Shown here piece after piece: positions 41,671-49,790 of a DNA stretch of 64,000 bases (position 1 is the first letter of the stretch; each line of letters opens with the position of its first letter). Position numbers and translations under genes: made by a program. This stretch comes from Embleya sp051903075 (GTDB lineage Bacteria > Actinomycetota > Actinomycetes > Streptomycetales > Streptomycetaceae). Below the pieces are notes generated by a model. The model was not told the DNA's origin, did not search any database, and was given only the letters and a program-made list of their open reading frames with translations. Location of the stretch: contig NZ_CP182423.1 of the NCBI RefSeq assembly GCF_051903075.1, positions 868,001 to 932,000 on the forward strand. Reading direction: 5' to 3'.

Positions 41671-42846
41671 TCATCCGGTGCGGTCGAAACGCTCCCGTAT
41701 CTCGGGTACCAATCCCGTCCGGTCCCAGGGGAAGTCCTGGTCGGGACGGCCGTAGTGGCCGTAGGTGGCGGTCGGCCGGAATCGTGCCGTGCGCAGTTCC
41801 AGGCGTTCGATCACCGCCTCCACCCGCAGGTCCACGAGGGCCGGCAGCGCCTCGGCCACCTCCGCCGCGTCCACGTCGCCGGTGCCGGCGAAATCCACGT
41901 TCACCCATACGGGTGTGGGATAACCGATGGCGTACCCGAGCCCGACCCGGCAGCGCCGGGCCAGTCCCGCCGCGACCAGGTTGGTCGCCAGGTATCTGGC
42001 CACGTAGGCGCCCGAACGATCGACCTTGGTGGCGTCCTTGCCCGAGCAGCAGCCACCGCCGTGTCGCACCAGGCCGCCGTAGGAGTCCACCATGAGTTTG
42101 CGCCCCGTGAGCCCGGCATCGGCGGACGGACCGCCCACCACGAACGTGCCCGCCGGGTTCACATAGACCCGATCCGGACGCACACCGCGATCGCGCAACG
42201 CGGGCACGACGAGCTTTTCGGTCACCGTCTCGGTCAGGTCGTCCAAAGAGAGCGCCTGCGGGTGTTGCGCCGAGACCACGACCACGGCTCGCAGCGTTCC
42301 CTCCCCGCCGGTCGCCGGGTCGCCGGTCAACTGGACCTGGACCTTGCCGTCCGGCCCCAGGAGCCGGGCGCCGTCGTCGTCGCGCGTGCCGGCGACCCGG
42401 CGTGCGATGTCGTGCGCGAGAACGCAGCCCAGTGGCATGTGTTCGGGCGTCTCGTCGGTCGCGTAGCCGTAGACGATGCCCGAGTCGCCCGCCCCGCCCA
42501 GGTCGACGCGGTGGGCGATCTCGGGTGACTGGCGGTCCAGCAACAGCTGTATCCCACTGGTGTTCGCGCTCAGGCCGTGCCGCGCCGGCTCGTGGTAGCC
42601 GACGTCCGCCAGCACGCCGCGGACCACGGCCTCGACGTCCACGTCGGCGGTGGAGGTGATCTGTCCGGTGACCACCACGACGCCCCGGGTGACCAGTACT
42701 TCGCAGTTGACGCGGGCGCGCGGGTCCGCGGCGACGTACGCGTCCAGCACGCTGTCCGACACCTGGTCGGCGACCTTGTCCGGGTGGCCGGGGCAGACCG
42801 ATTCGGCGATCTGCGCCGCCGCCGGTTCGGAGGATGACAGGGGCAC
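41671..42846 (-). CDS. metK: S-adenosylmethionine synthetase, divergent cluster paralogue
   Basis: 391 residues, near full length. HPDK at 21-24, GGAGDSGIVYGYATDET at 118-133 (ATP/Mg binding), VDSYGGLVRHGGGCCSGKDATKVDRS at 254-278 (phosphate loop and Lys). Usual MetK reads GAGDQG and GGGAFSGKD; the changes Q to S and AF to CC mark a diverged copy rather than the housekeeping enzyme, which should be elsewhere. It presumably supplies AdoMet to the radical-SAM aminomutase or to another step. GTG start with AAGGAG six bases upstream. Confidence 0.94.
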   Translation of the reverse strand: MPLSSSEPAAAQIAESVCPGHPDKVADQVSDSVLDAYVAADPRARVNCEVLVTRGVVVVTGQITSTADVDVEAVVRGVLADVGYHEPARHGLSANTSGIQLLLDRQSPEIAHRVDLGGAGDSGIVYGYATDETPEHMPLGCVLAHDIARRVAGTRDDDGARLLGPDGKVQVQLTGDPATGGEGTLRAVVVVSAQHPQALSLDDLTETVTEKLVVPALRDRGVRPDRVYVNPAGTFVVGGPSADAGLTGRKLMVDSYGGLVRHGGGCCSGKDATKVDRSGAYVARYLATNLVAAGLARRCRVGLGYAIGYPTPVWVNVDFAGTGDVDAAEVAEALPALVDLRVEAVIERLELRTARFRPTATYGHYGRPDQDFPWDRTGLVPEIRERFDRTG

Positions 42847-42861
42847 GGGTTCTCCTTCGCA

Positions 42862-42962
42862 GAGGGCTGTTCGGGGAGGGCTGTTCGGGGAGGGCTGTGC
42901 CGAAAACGCCGTTCGCAGGGGGCTGTTCCGAGAGGACTGTGCCGAAAACGCCGTTCGCAGGG
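42862..42962. repeat. Direct repeats in the spacer upstream of metK
   Basis: The 169-base gap between the aminotransferase stop and the metK start holds a 26-bp perfect direct repeat at 42895-42920 and 42937-42962 (core CCGAAAACGCCGTTCGCAGG, spacing 42) and shorter AGGGCTGTTCGGGG units at 42862-42890. Spacing and composition differ from the tightly overlapped genes around it. It may be a simple expansion, or carry an internal regulatory site for metK and the ligase. Confidence 0.85.
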
Positions 42963-43015
42963 AACGATTCCAAGAGGGCCGCGCGCAAAAAGCGGTTCGG
43001 GAAAGGCCGTTCGCC

Positions 43016-44104
43016 CTAGGGGGCAGCCGCCGCAATCCGCCCCTCCAAACACCGCGCGATCGCATCCAGCACCCGCGCCCGCTGACCGGCCGGCCCGATG
43101 GTGATTCGCAGGCAGCCCGCCAGGTCCGGAACCTTCAGGTACCGGACGAAGATCCCCCGCGCCGCGAGCGCTTCGGCGAGGTGCTCGCCCGTCGCCGGAT
43201 CGGCCGGCCGCACGGTGACGAAATTGGTCGTTCCGGGCAGTACGCTCAGGCCCAGTCGGCCCAGGGCGGCCGTGTAATGCGCTCGCCCCTCCGCGGTCTG
43301 CTCGACCACGCGCGCCAGGTGCGCCTCGGCGCCGAGCGAGGCCAGCGCCGCCGCCTCGGCCACCCGGCCCACCACGTAGTGCTCGGCGCCGCGGGCCAGA
43401 GCGTCGAGCAGCGACCGGTCCCCGACCGCGTACCCGATCCGCAGCCCGGCCAGGGCGTGCGCCTTGGAGAACGTCCGCAGCCACAACATCCGGGTGCCCG
43501 TGACCTGTCGGGCGCTCAACCGCTCGGCCGGACTCTGGTACTCGGCGTAGGCGCCGTCGACCACGAGCAGCGTCGCCGCCGGCAGAGCCCGGGCCAGGGC
43601 CAGCACCGCCGCCGCGCCGTGCGAACCGCCGCCCGGGTTGTCGGGATCCGCGAGGTAGACGACATCGGCACGGCACTCGTGCGCGCGCCGCGCCAGCGCC
43701 CCCAGATCGGGCGCGTCCGCCCGGTAGGGCACCGTGTGCACGTCGGATCCGGCGGCCCGGGCGAAGTAGCCGAACGTCGGATAGGTGGACTCGCTGGTCA
43801 CCGCCGTCCGGCCGGCGCCGAGGAATCCCCGCGTCGTCATGGCGAGCAGCCCGTCCACACCCGGGCCCACCATGACGGTGTCCCGGCCGGTCCGCAGCCC
43901 CGCGGCCAGCCGTTCGCGCAGCGCGAAGTGCTCGCAGTCGGGATACCGGTGCGCCTCTGCGGCCGCGGTGTGGATCGCCCGGATCACCTCGGCCGACGGA
44001 CCGAACTCGTTCTCGTTGGTGCTCAATCGTTCGCGGGCGCGCAGACCCGTGGCCCGTTCCGTCATCTCCAGCGACGGAAACGGATTCTCCGCCGCCGGGC
44101 TCAC
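43016..44104 (-). CDS. HisC-type class I/II PLP aminotransferase
   Basis: 362 residues with the histidinol-phosphate aminotransferase pattern: STNENEFGPS near 29-37, GPGVDGLL, ADPDNPGGG (Asn156), VVDGAYAEY (Asp183 and Tyr), and the Schiff-base Lys214 in TFSKAHALAGLRIGY. Fully equipped. HisC-like paralogues in secondary pathways transaminate many amino or oxo acids. The GTG start overlaps the stop of the di-iron oxidase gene (GTGA, 44101-44104), so the two proteins are made together. A direct pairing with the cluster's hydroxyacid dehydrogenase (amino acid to oxo acid to hydroxy acid, or the reverse) is an inference. Confidence 0.92.
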   Translation of the reverse strand: MSPAAENPFPSLEMTERATGLRARERLSTNENEFGPSAEVIRAIHTAAAEAHRYPDCEHFALRERLAAGLRTGRDTVMVGPGVDGLLAMTTRGFLGAGRTAVTSESTYPTFGYFARAAGSDVHTVPYRADAPDLGALARRAHECRADVVYLADPDNPGGGSHGAAAVLALARALPAATLLVVDGAYAEYQSPAERLSARQVTGTRMLWLRTFSKAHALAGLRIGYAVGDRSLLDALARGAEHYVVGRVAEAAALASLGAEAHLARVVEQTAEGRAHYTAALGRLGLSVLPGTTNFVTVRPADPATGEHLAEALAARGIFVRYLKVPDLAGCLRITIGPAGQRARVLDAIARCLEGRIAAAAP

Positions 44105-45201
44105 GGGTTCGGCTCGGCGGCCGGCCGCCCCACCCCGAGCAGTGTGGCGAGGTACTCGTTGTATCGGCGCATGGCGAGCATCCGAAGCGCTCCGCCCGTG
44201 ATCAGCTCGATGCCGGCCTCGGGTTCGGCCTCGACGATCGGCAGTACGACACCGTCCAGCCACTCGGGCCCGTGCTCCGCGTCGCCCTCCACGTGGTTGT
44301 GGAAGAACTCGAAGTCCTCGGCCGCGCCGTAGCCGTGCCGTTCCAGGCCGCGGATCACCGAGGCGTCGCGGTCCACGTCGAACAGTTCCGGCATGGCCAG
44401 GCTGCCCAGCGCCTTGAAGTGGTTCCGGCGGTTGCAGGCCAGCACGAAGTACAGGTTGTGCCCGGCGTAGGGACGCCAGTCCTCCCACGGCGGCACGGTC
44501 GGCAGGGTCAGTCCGAGGGTCTGCAGGCTGCGGGTGAACTGGAGGGTGTGCGCCCGGTGTCGTTCGCCCGCGCCGCACTCGTCCCACAGATGACGGCTGA
44601 TCTCGTGCTTGACCGTCTCCATGAAGTGCGGCTGGGCCAGGACCAGCGCGTCGAAGAAGCGGTAGTTGAGATACCCGTCGGCCCGGATGAACAGGGCCAA
44701 CTGGTCGATCGTGGCCCGCTCTTCCAGGCAGGTCTCCACGAGGCGGTCGAGTTCGTTGCGTTCCTTGGCCTCGGTGACGAACCAGTCCCGCACGAAGTCG
44801 GGACTGCCGGCGTCCTGCGGGGACGGCAGCCGGTCCCGGATCTCGGCGGTGTCCGCACGCAGCACCTCGTCCTCGTACAGGTGGCGGAACGCGTTGAACC
44901 AGGCGGTGCGTTCGTGCACGGCGATGCCCAGCGGGTGGCCGAGCAGCCCCTCGTACACGGTGTACGCGCTGCGGTGTACGTCGAGCAGGGCCGCCGCGTC
45001 GCCGTGGGTGCGCCCGCGCTCCTGGGCTTCGCCGAGTGCGGCCAGCAGGCGGCGGTGACCGGCGTCGAGTTCGAGCGGTTCGACCGGGCCGTCCAGGGCG
45101 GCGTTGAGCAGGCTCTCCACCGAGCCCTCCGGAACGTCCGCGGCCGGTCGCCGGACGCCTTCGCGCGGCGGAATCCGTTCCATACCCGGGTCCTCGACCA
45201 T
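44101..45201 (-). CDS. Heme-oxygenase-like di-iron oxidase/oxygenase
   Basis: 366 residues, nearly all helical, of the iron-containing redox enzyme (HDO) superfamily. Candidate metal ligands: a long helix with FMETVKHEISRHLWDE (Glu195, Glu200, His204) and FFHNHVEGDAEHG with His303, Asp307 and His310. The H-x3-D-x2-H spacing is the one described for the N-oxygenating di-iron site of SznF-like enzymes; other family members cleave C-C bonds (BesC, UndA). The length exceeds single-domain members by about 100 residues, mostly N-terminal. GGAGG six bases before the ATG. It is coupled with the aminotransferase, so an amine nitrogen or amino acid is the likely target. Confidence 0.82.
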   Translation of the reverse strand: MVEDPGMERIPPREGVRRPAADVPEGSVESLLNAALDGPVEPLELDAGHRRLLAALGEAQERGRTHGDAAALLDVHRSAYTVYEGLLGHPLGIAVHERTAWFNAFRHLYEDEVLRADTAEIRDRLPSPQDAGSPDFVRDWFVTEAKERNELDRLVETCLEERATIDQLALFIRADGYLNYRFFDALVLAQPHFMETVKHEISRHLWDECGAGERHRAHTLQFTRSLQTLGLTLPTVPPWEDWRPYAGHNLYFVLACNRRNHFKALGSLAMPELFDVDRDASVIRGLERHGYGAAEDFEFFHNHVEGDAEHGPEWLDGVVLPIVEAEPEAGIELITGGALRMLAMRRYNEYLATLLGVGRPAAEPNP

Positions 45202-45234
45202 GTTTGTCCTCCACGTTCGCTACGGGGGCGGTGG

Positions 45235-46455
45235 TCAGTCCTCGAAAGCTTCGATGCCGTCTCGGCTCGGCCGGGAATCCTCGACGCGCACGGGCATGCG
45301 CAGGGTCGCAAGGAGTTCGTACAGGCTCAGCCCCAACTCCGCGCCGAGATCCTGAGCGGTGCGCGCCGGCGCGCCGCCGTCGTGCTCCGGCCCGATGAAC
45401 GTCATCCAGTCCCCCGGGCGGGCGCCGGGCACGTCCGTCACGTCGAACTGGGTGCAGTCCATGCCGGGCCGGCCGACCATGGCGCAACTTCGCCCGCGCA
45501 GCAGTCCGCGCGGCGCGGCAGCCGATCCGGCCAGCCCGTGCGAGAAGCCGATGGCGACCGAGCCCAGGCGCCGGCCGGGGGCGACGGGCGCGGACCGGTC
45601 GTATCCGAGCCCCTCCGAGCGGGTCACGGTGACCACGTCCAGGACCCGGGCGCGTACGGAGACCGCGGGCCGGAGCCGATCGAGACGCGCACCCGCCGGG
45701 GCGGCGCGTACCCGATCGTCGGCCTGGAACAGCCCGTACAGTCCGAGCCCCGGCCGCACCCAGTCCGTCCCCCGCAACGCGTCGGGGTGCAGCAGTCCGT
45801 GCGTCGCCGCGAGCGAGGCCGCCAACCCGGGCCCCAGCACGGCGCGGGCCGAGGCCAGCCGGGCCCGGAACGCATCGGCCTGCGCCGCGGTCTCCCCCTC
45901 GTCCCGACCGGCGCTGGACAGGTGGGCGAACACCCCGGCCGGCCGCACGGCGGCACGTGCCTCATGCAGCGCGTCCAGCACTGCACCGAACCCCTCGTCC
46001 TCGCGCGGCCCGAACCGGTTGAACCCGATATTGGTCCGCAGCCACACGTCGCCCGGCGCGCCGCCCCGATCCCGCAGCACCGTGCCGTGGCGCCGGACCT
46101 GCTCCGCCGTGGCGACCGCCGGCATGAGCCGATGGCGCGCGCACGCGGCGGCGTTGTCCGCGACGTCCACGTCCATCACCAGGATCGGGACCTCGATGCC
46201 GACGTCCCGAAGCTCGGCCCCCTGGGCGACCGTGTCCACGGCCAGCGCGTCCACCCGCGCGTCGACCAGCAGGCGGGCGAGGTCGGGTGCGCCGAACCCG
46301 TACGCGTCGCCCTTGACCACGGCCATGACGCGCCGGCCCCCGGCCGCCGCGCGCAGCACCTCGAGGTTGTGCCGCACCGCGTCGGCGGACACGGTCTTCT
46401 CCAGCCGGGCGGCGGCCAGGGAGGCGACGCGCTCGCGCCGGCGGATCGCCGTCAC
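45235..46455 (-). CDS. Alanine-racemase-fold PLP enzyme with catalytic Tyr replaced
   Basis: 406 residues. PLP Lys48 in VMAVVKGDAYGFG, WLRTNIGFNRFG, HLSSAG-x-DEGETAAQ, WVRPGLGLYG and a GRPGMDCTQFDVTD box all match alanine racemase. However the segment that should read PIGYADGYPR is AIGFSHGLAG: the conserved Tyr that acts as the second catalytic base is Phe304 and the DGYPR loop is lost. Ordinary racemisation is therefore doubtful; another PLP reaction or a one-sided epimerisation is possible. The GTG start overlaps the aminomutase stop (GTGA, 46452-46455). The gap to the next gene is 33 bases. Confidence 0.9.
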   Translation of the reverse strand: MTAIRRRERVASLAAARLEKTVSADAVRHNLEVLRAAAGGRRVMAVVKGDAYGFGAPDLARLLVDARVDALAVDTVAQGAELRDVGIEVPILVMDVDVADNAAACARHRLMPAVATAEQVRRHGTVLRDRGGAPGDVWLRTNIGFNRFGPREDEGFGAVLDALHEARAAVRPAGVFAHLSSAGRDEGETAAQADAFRARLASARAVLGPGLAASLAATHGLLHPDALRGTDWVRPGLGLYGLFQADDRVRAAPAGARLDRLRPAVSVRARVLDVVTVTRSEGLGYDRSAPVAPGRRLGSVAIGFSHGLAGSAAAPRGLLRGRSCAMVGRPGMDCTQFDVTDVPGARPGDWMTFIGPEHDGGAPARTAQDLGAELGLSLYELLATLRMPVRVEDSRPSRDGIEAFED

Positions 46456-47648
46456 ACCACCTCCGGGTCGGGATAACGCACATGGTCCCCCTGCCAGTTG
46501 ACCATTTCCAACACCCGAAAACCCTCGTCGTCCAGGACGTGTCGGGGCAGGCCGTCGGTGGAGCCGACGTCCACCAGCGGAACCGTGTACTTGCCCGTGG
46601 CGTGCGGCAGTACGTACTCGGGGACGGCGGGGTTGGAGATCCGGCGTTTGAGCGACCGCATGATCTCCACCCCGCGCTGCACCGGGATGCGGAAACACTC
46701 GGACTCGGGGCTGTGCGGCATGAAGTGGTAGAGGTAGCCCGCGTGCACACCCCGTCGATACAGGCCCATGCACAACTCCCGCATCGTCTCCGGGGAGTCG
46801 TTGACACCGCCGAGGAGCGGGACGTTCGCGAAGATGATGGGCACCCCCGCCTGCAACCTCTTGACCGCGACGTCGAATTCCGGCGTCAGCTCCCTGGGGT
46901 GGGTGACGTGCAGCCCGATCGAGACGACGCCGTGCCGGGCCAGGATCGCGGCGAGTTCCTCGTCGATCCGGTAGGGGTTGAACGTCAGGGCCCGGGTGTG
47001 GAAGCGCACCAGCAGATCGGGCCGGGCGGCCGACACCTCACCCAGCACCTGGTCGATCTGGCCGTTGGCGTGCATGAGCGGCTCGCCCCCGCTCAGGATG
47101 ATCTCCTCGACCTGCGGGTGCGCGCGTAGGTAGTCCAGGGTGGCCCGCCAGTGGTCGCGGTCGAAGCTCGCCTTCGCGGAGTCCTTGTCGAGCGTGCGCA
47201 GCGCCTCGTAACAGAACTGGCAGTAGGCATGACATACGTTCGCGTACCGCAGGATCAGGCGGTTGTCGTACTTGTGCTGCGCGATGGGCGTGACCATCTC
47301 GTGCGGGAGTTCCCAGTTCTCGGTCTTGCCGTCGTAGGCGTACGGTTCGTCGTCGCCGCCGCCGAACCGCTGCGGGGCGACCTGCTTCCACAGCGGGTCG
47401 TCGAGCGCCGGTCCGCCCGTGGTCGGGTCGGTGGCGACCAGGCTCAGGTAGTAGGGCGTCACCTGGAAACGCCTGGAGAGGTTGTGCCGGGTGATGCGAT
47501 CCAGGATCTCCTGGTCGCACCCGGGAAAACGCGTCCGGAACTGTCCGGCCGTGCGGATCGCGTTGCGCTGCTGCCACTTCCAGTCGGTCCATTCGCCGTC
47601 CGGGGTGGACTCCCCGTCCTCGGCGCACCGGACTGCGTCGGTGGTCAT
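46452..47648 (-). CDS. KamA-family radical-SAM 2,3-aminomutase, substrate not lysine
   Basis: 398 residues. Radical-SAM cluster Cys139-x3-Cys143-x2-Cys146 in NVCHAYCQFCYEALR, SGGEPL at 187-191 for AdoMet, and PLP-binding Lys353 in VLPHATGKYTVPL. In lysine 2,3-aminomutase the region before this holds C-D-L-S-E-G and V-D-A-P-G-G-G-G-K, whose two Asp grip the lysine side chain. Here they read YLYHFMPHSPESECFR and VLPHATGK, so both Asp are gone, nor are the Lys/Asn of the glutamate enzyme visible. The protein should move an alpha-amino group to the beta position, or do related chemistry, on a different amino acid. GAGGAGAG before the ATG. Confidence 0.92.
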   Translation of the reverse strand: MTTDAVRCAEDGESTPDGEWTDWKWQQRNAIRTAGQFRTRFPGCDQEILDRITRHNLSRRFQVTPYYLSLVATDPTTGGPALDDPLWKQVAPQRFGGGDDEPYAYDGKTENWELPHEMVTPIAQHKYDNRLILRYANVCHAYCQFCYEALRTLDKDSAKASFDRDHWRATLDYLRAHPQVEEIILSGGEPLMHANGQIDQVLGEVSAARPDLLVRFHTRALTFNPYRIDEELAAILARHGVVSIGLHVTHPRELTPEFDVAVKRLQAGVPIIFANVPLLGGVNDSPETMRELCMGLYRRGVHAGYLYHFMPHSPESECFRIPVQRGVEIMRSLKRRISNPAVPEYVLPHATGKYTVPLVDVGSTDGLPRHVLDDEGFRVLEMVNWQGDHVRYPDPEVV

Positions 47649-47709
47649 CCTGCTCTCCTCGGAGTGGAGTGACGCGCATGGGGTCGGGCGTTGCTCGGGT
47701 GTTGCTCAT

Positions 47710-47750
47710 GCGTGGCTGCGTGGCTCAGGCGTGGCTCAGGCGTGGCTCAT
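47710..47750. repeat. 11-bp tandem repeat GCGTGGCTCAG, three copies plus a partial
   Basis: Copies start at 47718, 47729 and 47740 (the last ending in T), with an eight-base partial copy from 47710. They occupy the 98-base gap between the hydroxyacid dehydrogenase stop and the aminomutase start and run into the stop codon of the dehydrogenase gene. Probably a slippage expansion. Confidence 0.85.
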
Positions 47751-48772
47751 GACACCGGGACAGCCGAGGTGATCGGCTCCCCTCCGATCATCTGGCGAAC
47801 GGCTTCGGCGGCACGCGTGCGCAGTTCCGTGAGGGACGAGGAGGAGTAGAACGCCGCATGGGGGCTGATCAGGGCCCTGGGGTGGTTCCGCAGCCAGTGG
47901 GGGATGTCCGGCTCACCGTCGACGACGTCCAGGCCCACCCGCGCGGGTCGCTCCTCGGCCAGCGCGCCTTCCAGGGCCGAGAGGTCGATCAGCCCGCCGC
48001 GAGCGGTGTTGATCAGGACGGACCGTCGCCGCATGCGGTGCAGTCGGTCGGCGTTCAGCAGATGGCGGGTGTCCGCGGTCAGCGGTACGTGCAGGCTGAC
48101 GACGTCGGATTCGGCGAGCAGTCGGTCCAGGTCGTGGCGCCGCTCCACGGCGAGCGCCTTCTCGATCCCGGGATGGTTGTACGGGTCGAAGAACACGACC
48201 CGGAGCCCGAACGCCTCGGCCCGCCGGGCCACCGCGAGCCCGATGCGTCCGAGACCCACCACTCCCCAGACCAGTCCCCGCAGCCGTCGTGGGTCGCCGA
48301 TGGCCCGCCAGTCCCATCCGCCGTTCGCCACATGGTCGCGCAGCTCGCCGAGGCGTCGTTCCAGGGCGAGGAAGAGCGCCAGCGTGTGGTCGGCGACCTC
48401 CTCGGTTCCGTAGTGGGGAACGTGGTAGACGGGGACGCCGTGTGCCCGGGCGGCGTCGACGTCGACGTGGTCGTAGCCGACGCTGGCGCAGACCACGGCC
48501 CGGCAGCCGGCGGATTTCTCGAAGAACTCGGCGTCCAGGGCGACCCGGTGCCACAGGATGACGTAGTCGGCATCCATGTCGAAGAGCAGGTCACGTCGAT
48601 GCGCCGGTACGATCAGCGGCCGCACGTCGGCGTGTGGGCCGATGACCTCCCCTTCCAGTTCGGCGCCCTCGGCGTATCCCGCCCCCGGAGCGTCCAGCAC
48701 CACGACCGACGGCCGGGGATCCGTGCCGGGCGAGGGTTGCCGTCGAGGATCGACGCTGCGATGAGTCGTCAA
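47747..48772 (-). CDS. D-isomer 2-hydroxyacid dehydrogenase, CtBP-like, first gene of the cluster
   Basis: 341 residues. NAD motif GLGRIG at 173-178, catalytic Arg258 in NTARGG, Glu287 in VVDGEPD and His305 in ISPHAAFYS. VCASVGYDHVDVDAA and SPHAAFYS resemble the CtBP/phosphoglycerate-dehydrogenase branch. The TTG start follows GGAGAAAGG with seven bases between AAGG and the start. It leads the seven-gene operon from a 301-base divergent promoter region and could reduce an oxo acid produced by the cluster aminotransferase. It is not closely similar to the dehydrogenase at 3.8 kb. Confidence 0.9.
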   Translation of the reverse strand: MTTHRSVDPRRQPSPGTDPRPSVVVLDAPGAGYAEGAELEGEVIGPHADVRPLIVPAHRRDLLFDMDADYVILWHRVALDAEFFEKSAGCRAVVCASVGYDHVDVDAARAHGVPVYHVPHYGTEEVADHTLALFLALERRLGELRDHVANGGWDWRAIGDPRRLRGLVWGVVGLGRIGLAVARRAEAFGLRVVFFDPYNHPGIEKALAVERRHDLDRLLAESDVVSLHVPLTADTRHLLNADRLHRMRRRSVLINTARGGLIDLSALEGALAEERPARVGLDVVDGEPDIPHWLRNHPRALISPHAAFYSSSSLTELRTRAAEAVRQMIGGEPITSAVPVS

Positions 48773-49073
48773 TCTTCAGCCTTTCTCCGTAGTCGGATGG
48801 GGCATGAGCAGTAATTGAATCCACACGGCGCGTGATGGACCAGCTGTTTTTCGGCCTTGTGCCACTTCGCTTCATACAGGGCGTTTGTGCGATTGCTCCG
48901 GCACGGATGGCCGATACCCGACCCCCGGCGTGACGGGTGGGATCGCGACCCGGGGCCGATCGGCGCCGACCGCTACACAGCGTGACAATGTCGCGGGCTG
49001 CCCCGCACCGATGAGTTCCGCCGACGTTTCCGGTCCACACCTCAGAGCAGCTTCATCCGACCCGGGAGGAACC
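48773..49073. promoter_or_regulatory. 301-base divergent region in front of the biosynthetic operon
   Basis: No gene supported. The left 120 bases are clearly poorer in GC than the window average (GTAATTGAATCC, CTGTTTTTCGG, CTTCATACAGG) and should carry the promoter and leader of the seven-gene operon. A 10-bp palindrome GCCGATCGGC lies at 48955-48964 and may be an operator serving either direction. I could not place a convincing -35/-10 pair. Confidence 0.4.
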
Positions 49074-49790
49074 ATGACCGACCAGAGCACCGGCGCCCTG
49101 CCCCCGGTCGTCGAGCAGCACGAGTGGCAGGCCGCGCTCGACGACCTGCGGGCGCGGGAGAAAGCCGCCACCCGCGAACTCGACGCCATCGCCGCACAGC
49201 GCCGCAGGCTGCCGATGGTCGAGCTCCCGGACTACACGCTGATCGGTCCGGACGGCCCGATCCGGCTGGTCGACGTCTTCGACGGGCGCTCCCAGCTCAT
49301 CACCTACCACCACATGTGGTCCGAGGGCGCAAAGTGGCAGTGCGGCGGCTGTACCGGACTGACGTCGCAGTATGTGCGGCTCGACTTCCTCGCCAACTAC
49401 GACGCCCGCTTCGTCATCGTGACCCAAGGGTCCATCGACGAAGCGCTCGCCTATCGGGCCAAGGTCGGCAACACGATGGCGTGGTACTCGTCGGCGGAAA
49501 GCTCGTTCGGCGCCGACGTGGGCGCGCCGCCCGGTGGGGGCTTCGCGGTGAACGTGTTCCTCCGCGACGGCGACACGGTCTACCGCACCTGGCACACCGC
49601 CGGTCGCGGTACCGAACAACTCAGCCACACCTTCCCGTTGATCGACATCCTGCCGTGGGGTCGGCAGGAGGAATGGCAGGATTCGCCCGAGGGTTGGCCG
49701 AAGTCGCCCACCTACTCCAAGTGGCTCGGCTCGCCCGATGTCGCCCGGCTGTACGGCCCGAACCCGGATGCCGACAGGGAAGGGCGATGA
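49074..49790 (+). CDS. DUF899 thioredoxin-fold protein
   Basis: 238 residues of the DUF899 family: EWQAALDDLRAREKAATRELDAIAAQRRRLPMVEL, GPIRLVDVFDGRSQLITYHHMW, then CGGCTGLTSQYVRLDFLANYDARFVIVTQG. The C-G-G-C is in the place of the thioredoxin redox pair. Function of the family is not established. GGGAGGAACC precedes the ATG. It overlaps the next gene by ATGA, so both are co-translated, and it diverges from the biosynthetic operon. Confidence 0.9.
   Translation: MTDQSTGALPPVVEQHEWQAALDDLRAREKAATRELDAIAAQRRRLPMVELPDYTLIGPDGPIRLVDVFDGRSQLITYHHMWSEGAKWQCGGCTGLTSQYVRLDFLANYDARFVIVTQGSIDEALAYRAKVGNTMAWYSSAESSFGADVGAPPGGGFAVNVFLRDGDTVYRTWHTAGRGTEQLSHTFPLIDILPWGRQEEWQDSPEGWPKSPTYSKWLGSPDVARLYGPNPDADREGR

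Noticed and set aside
48773..48880. Small basic peptide frame (MKRSGTRPKNSW...) in the operon leader as a RiPP precursor or carrier peptide
   Set aside because: No ribosome site, codon third positions lack the GC bias of real genes here, and the frame runs antisense-like into the dehydrogenase start.
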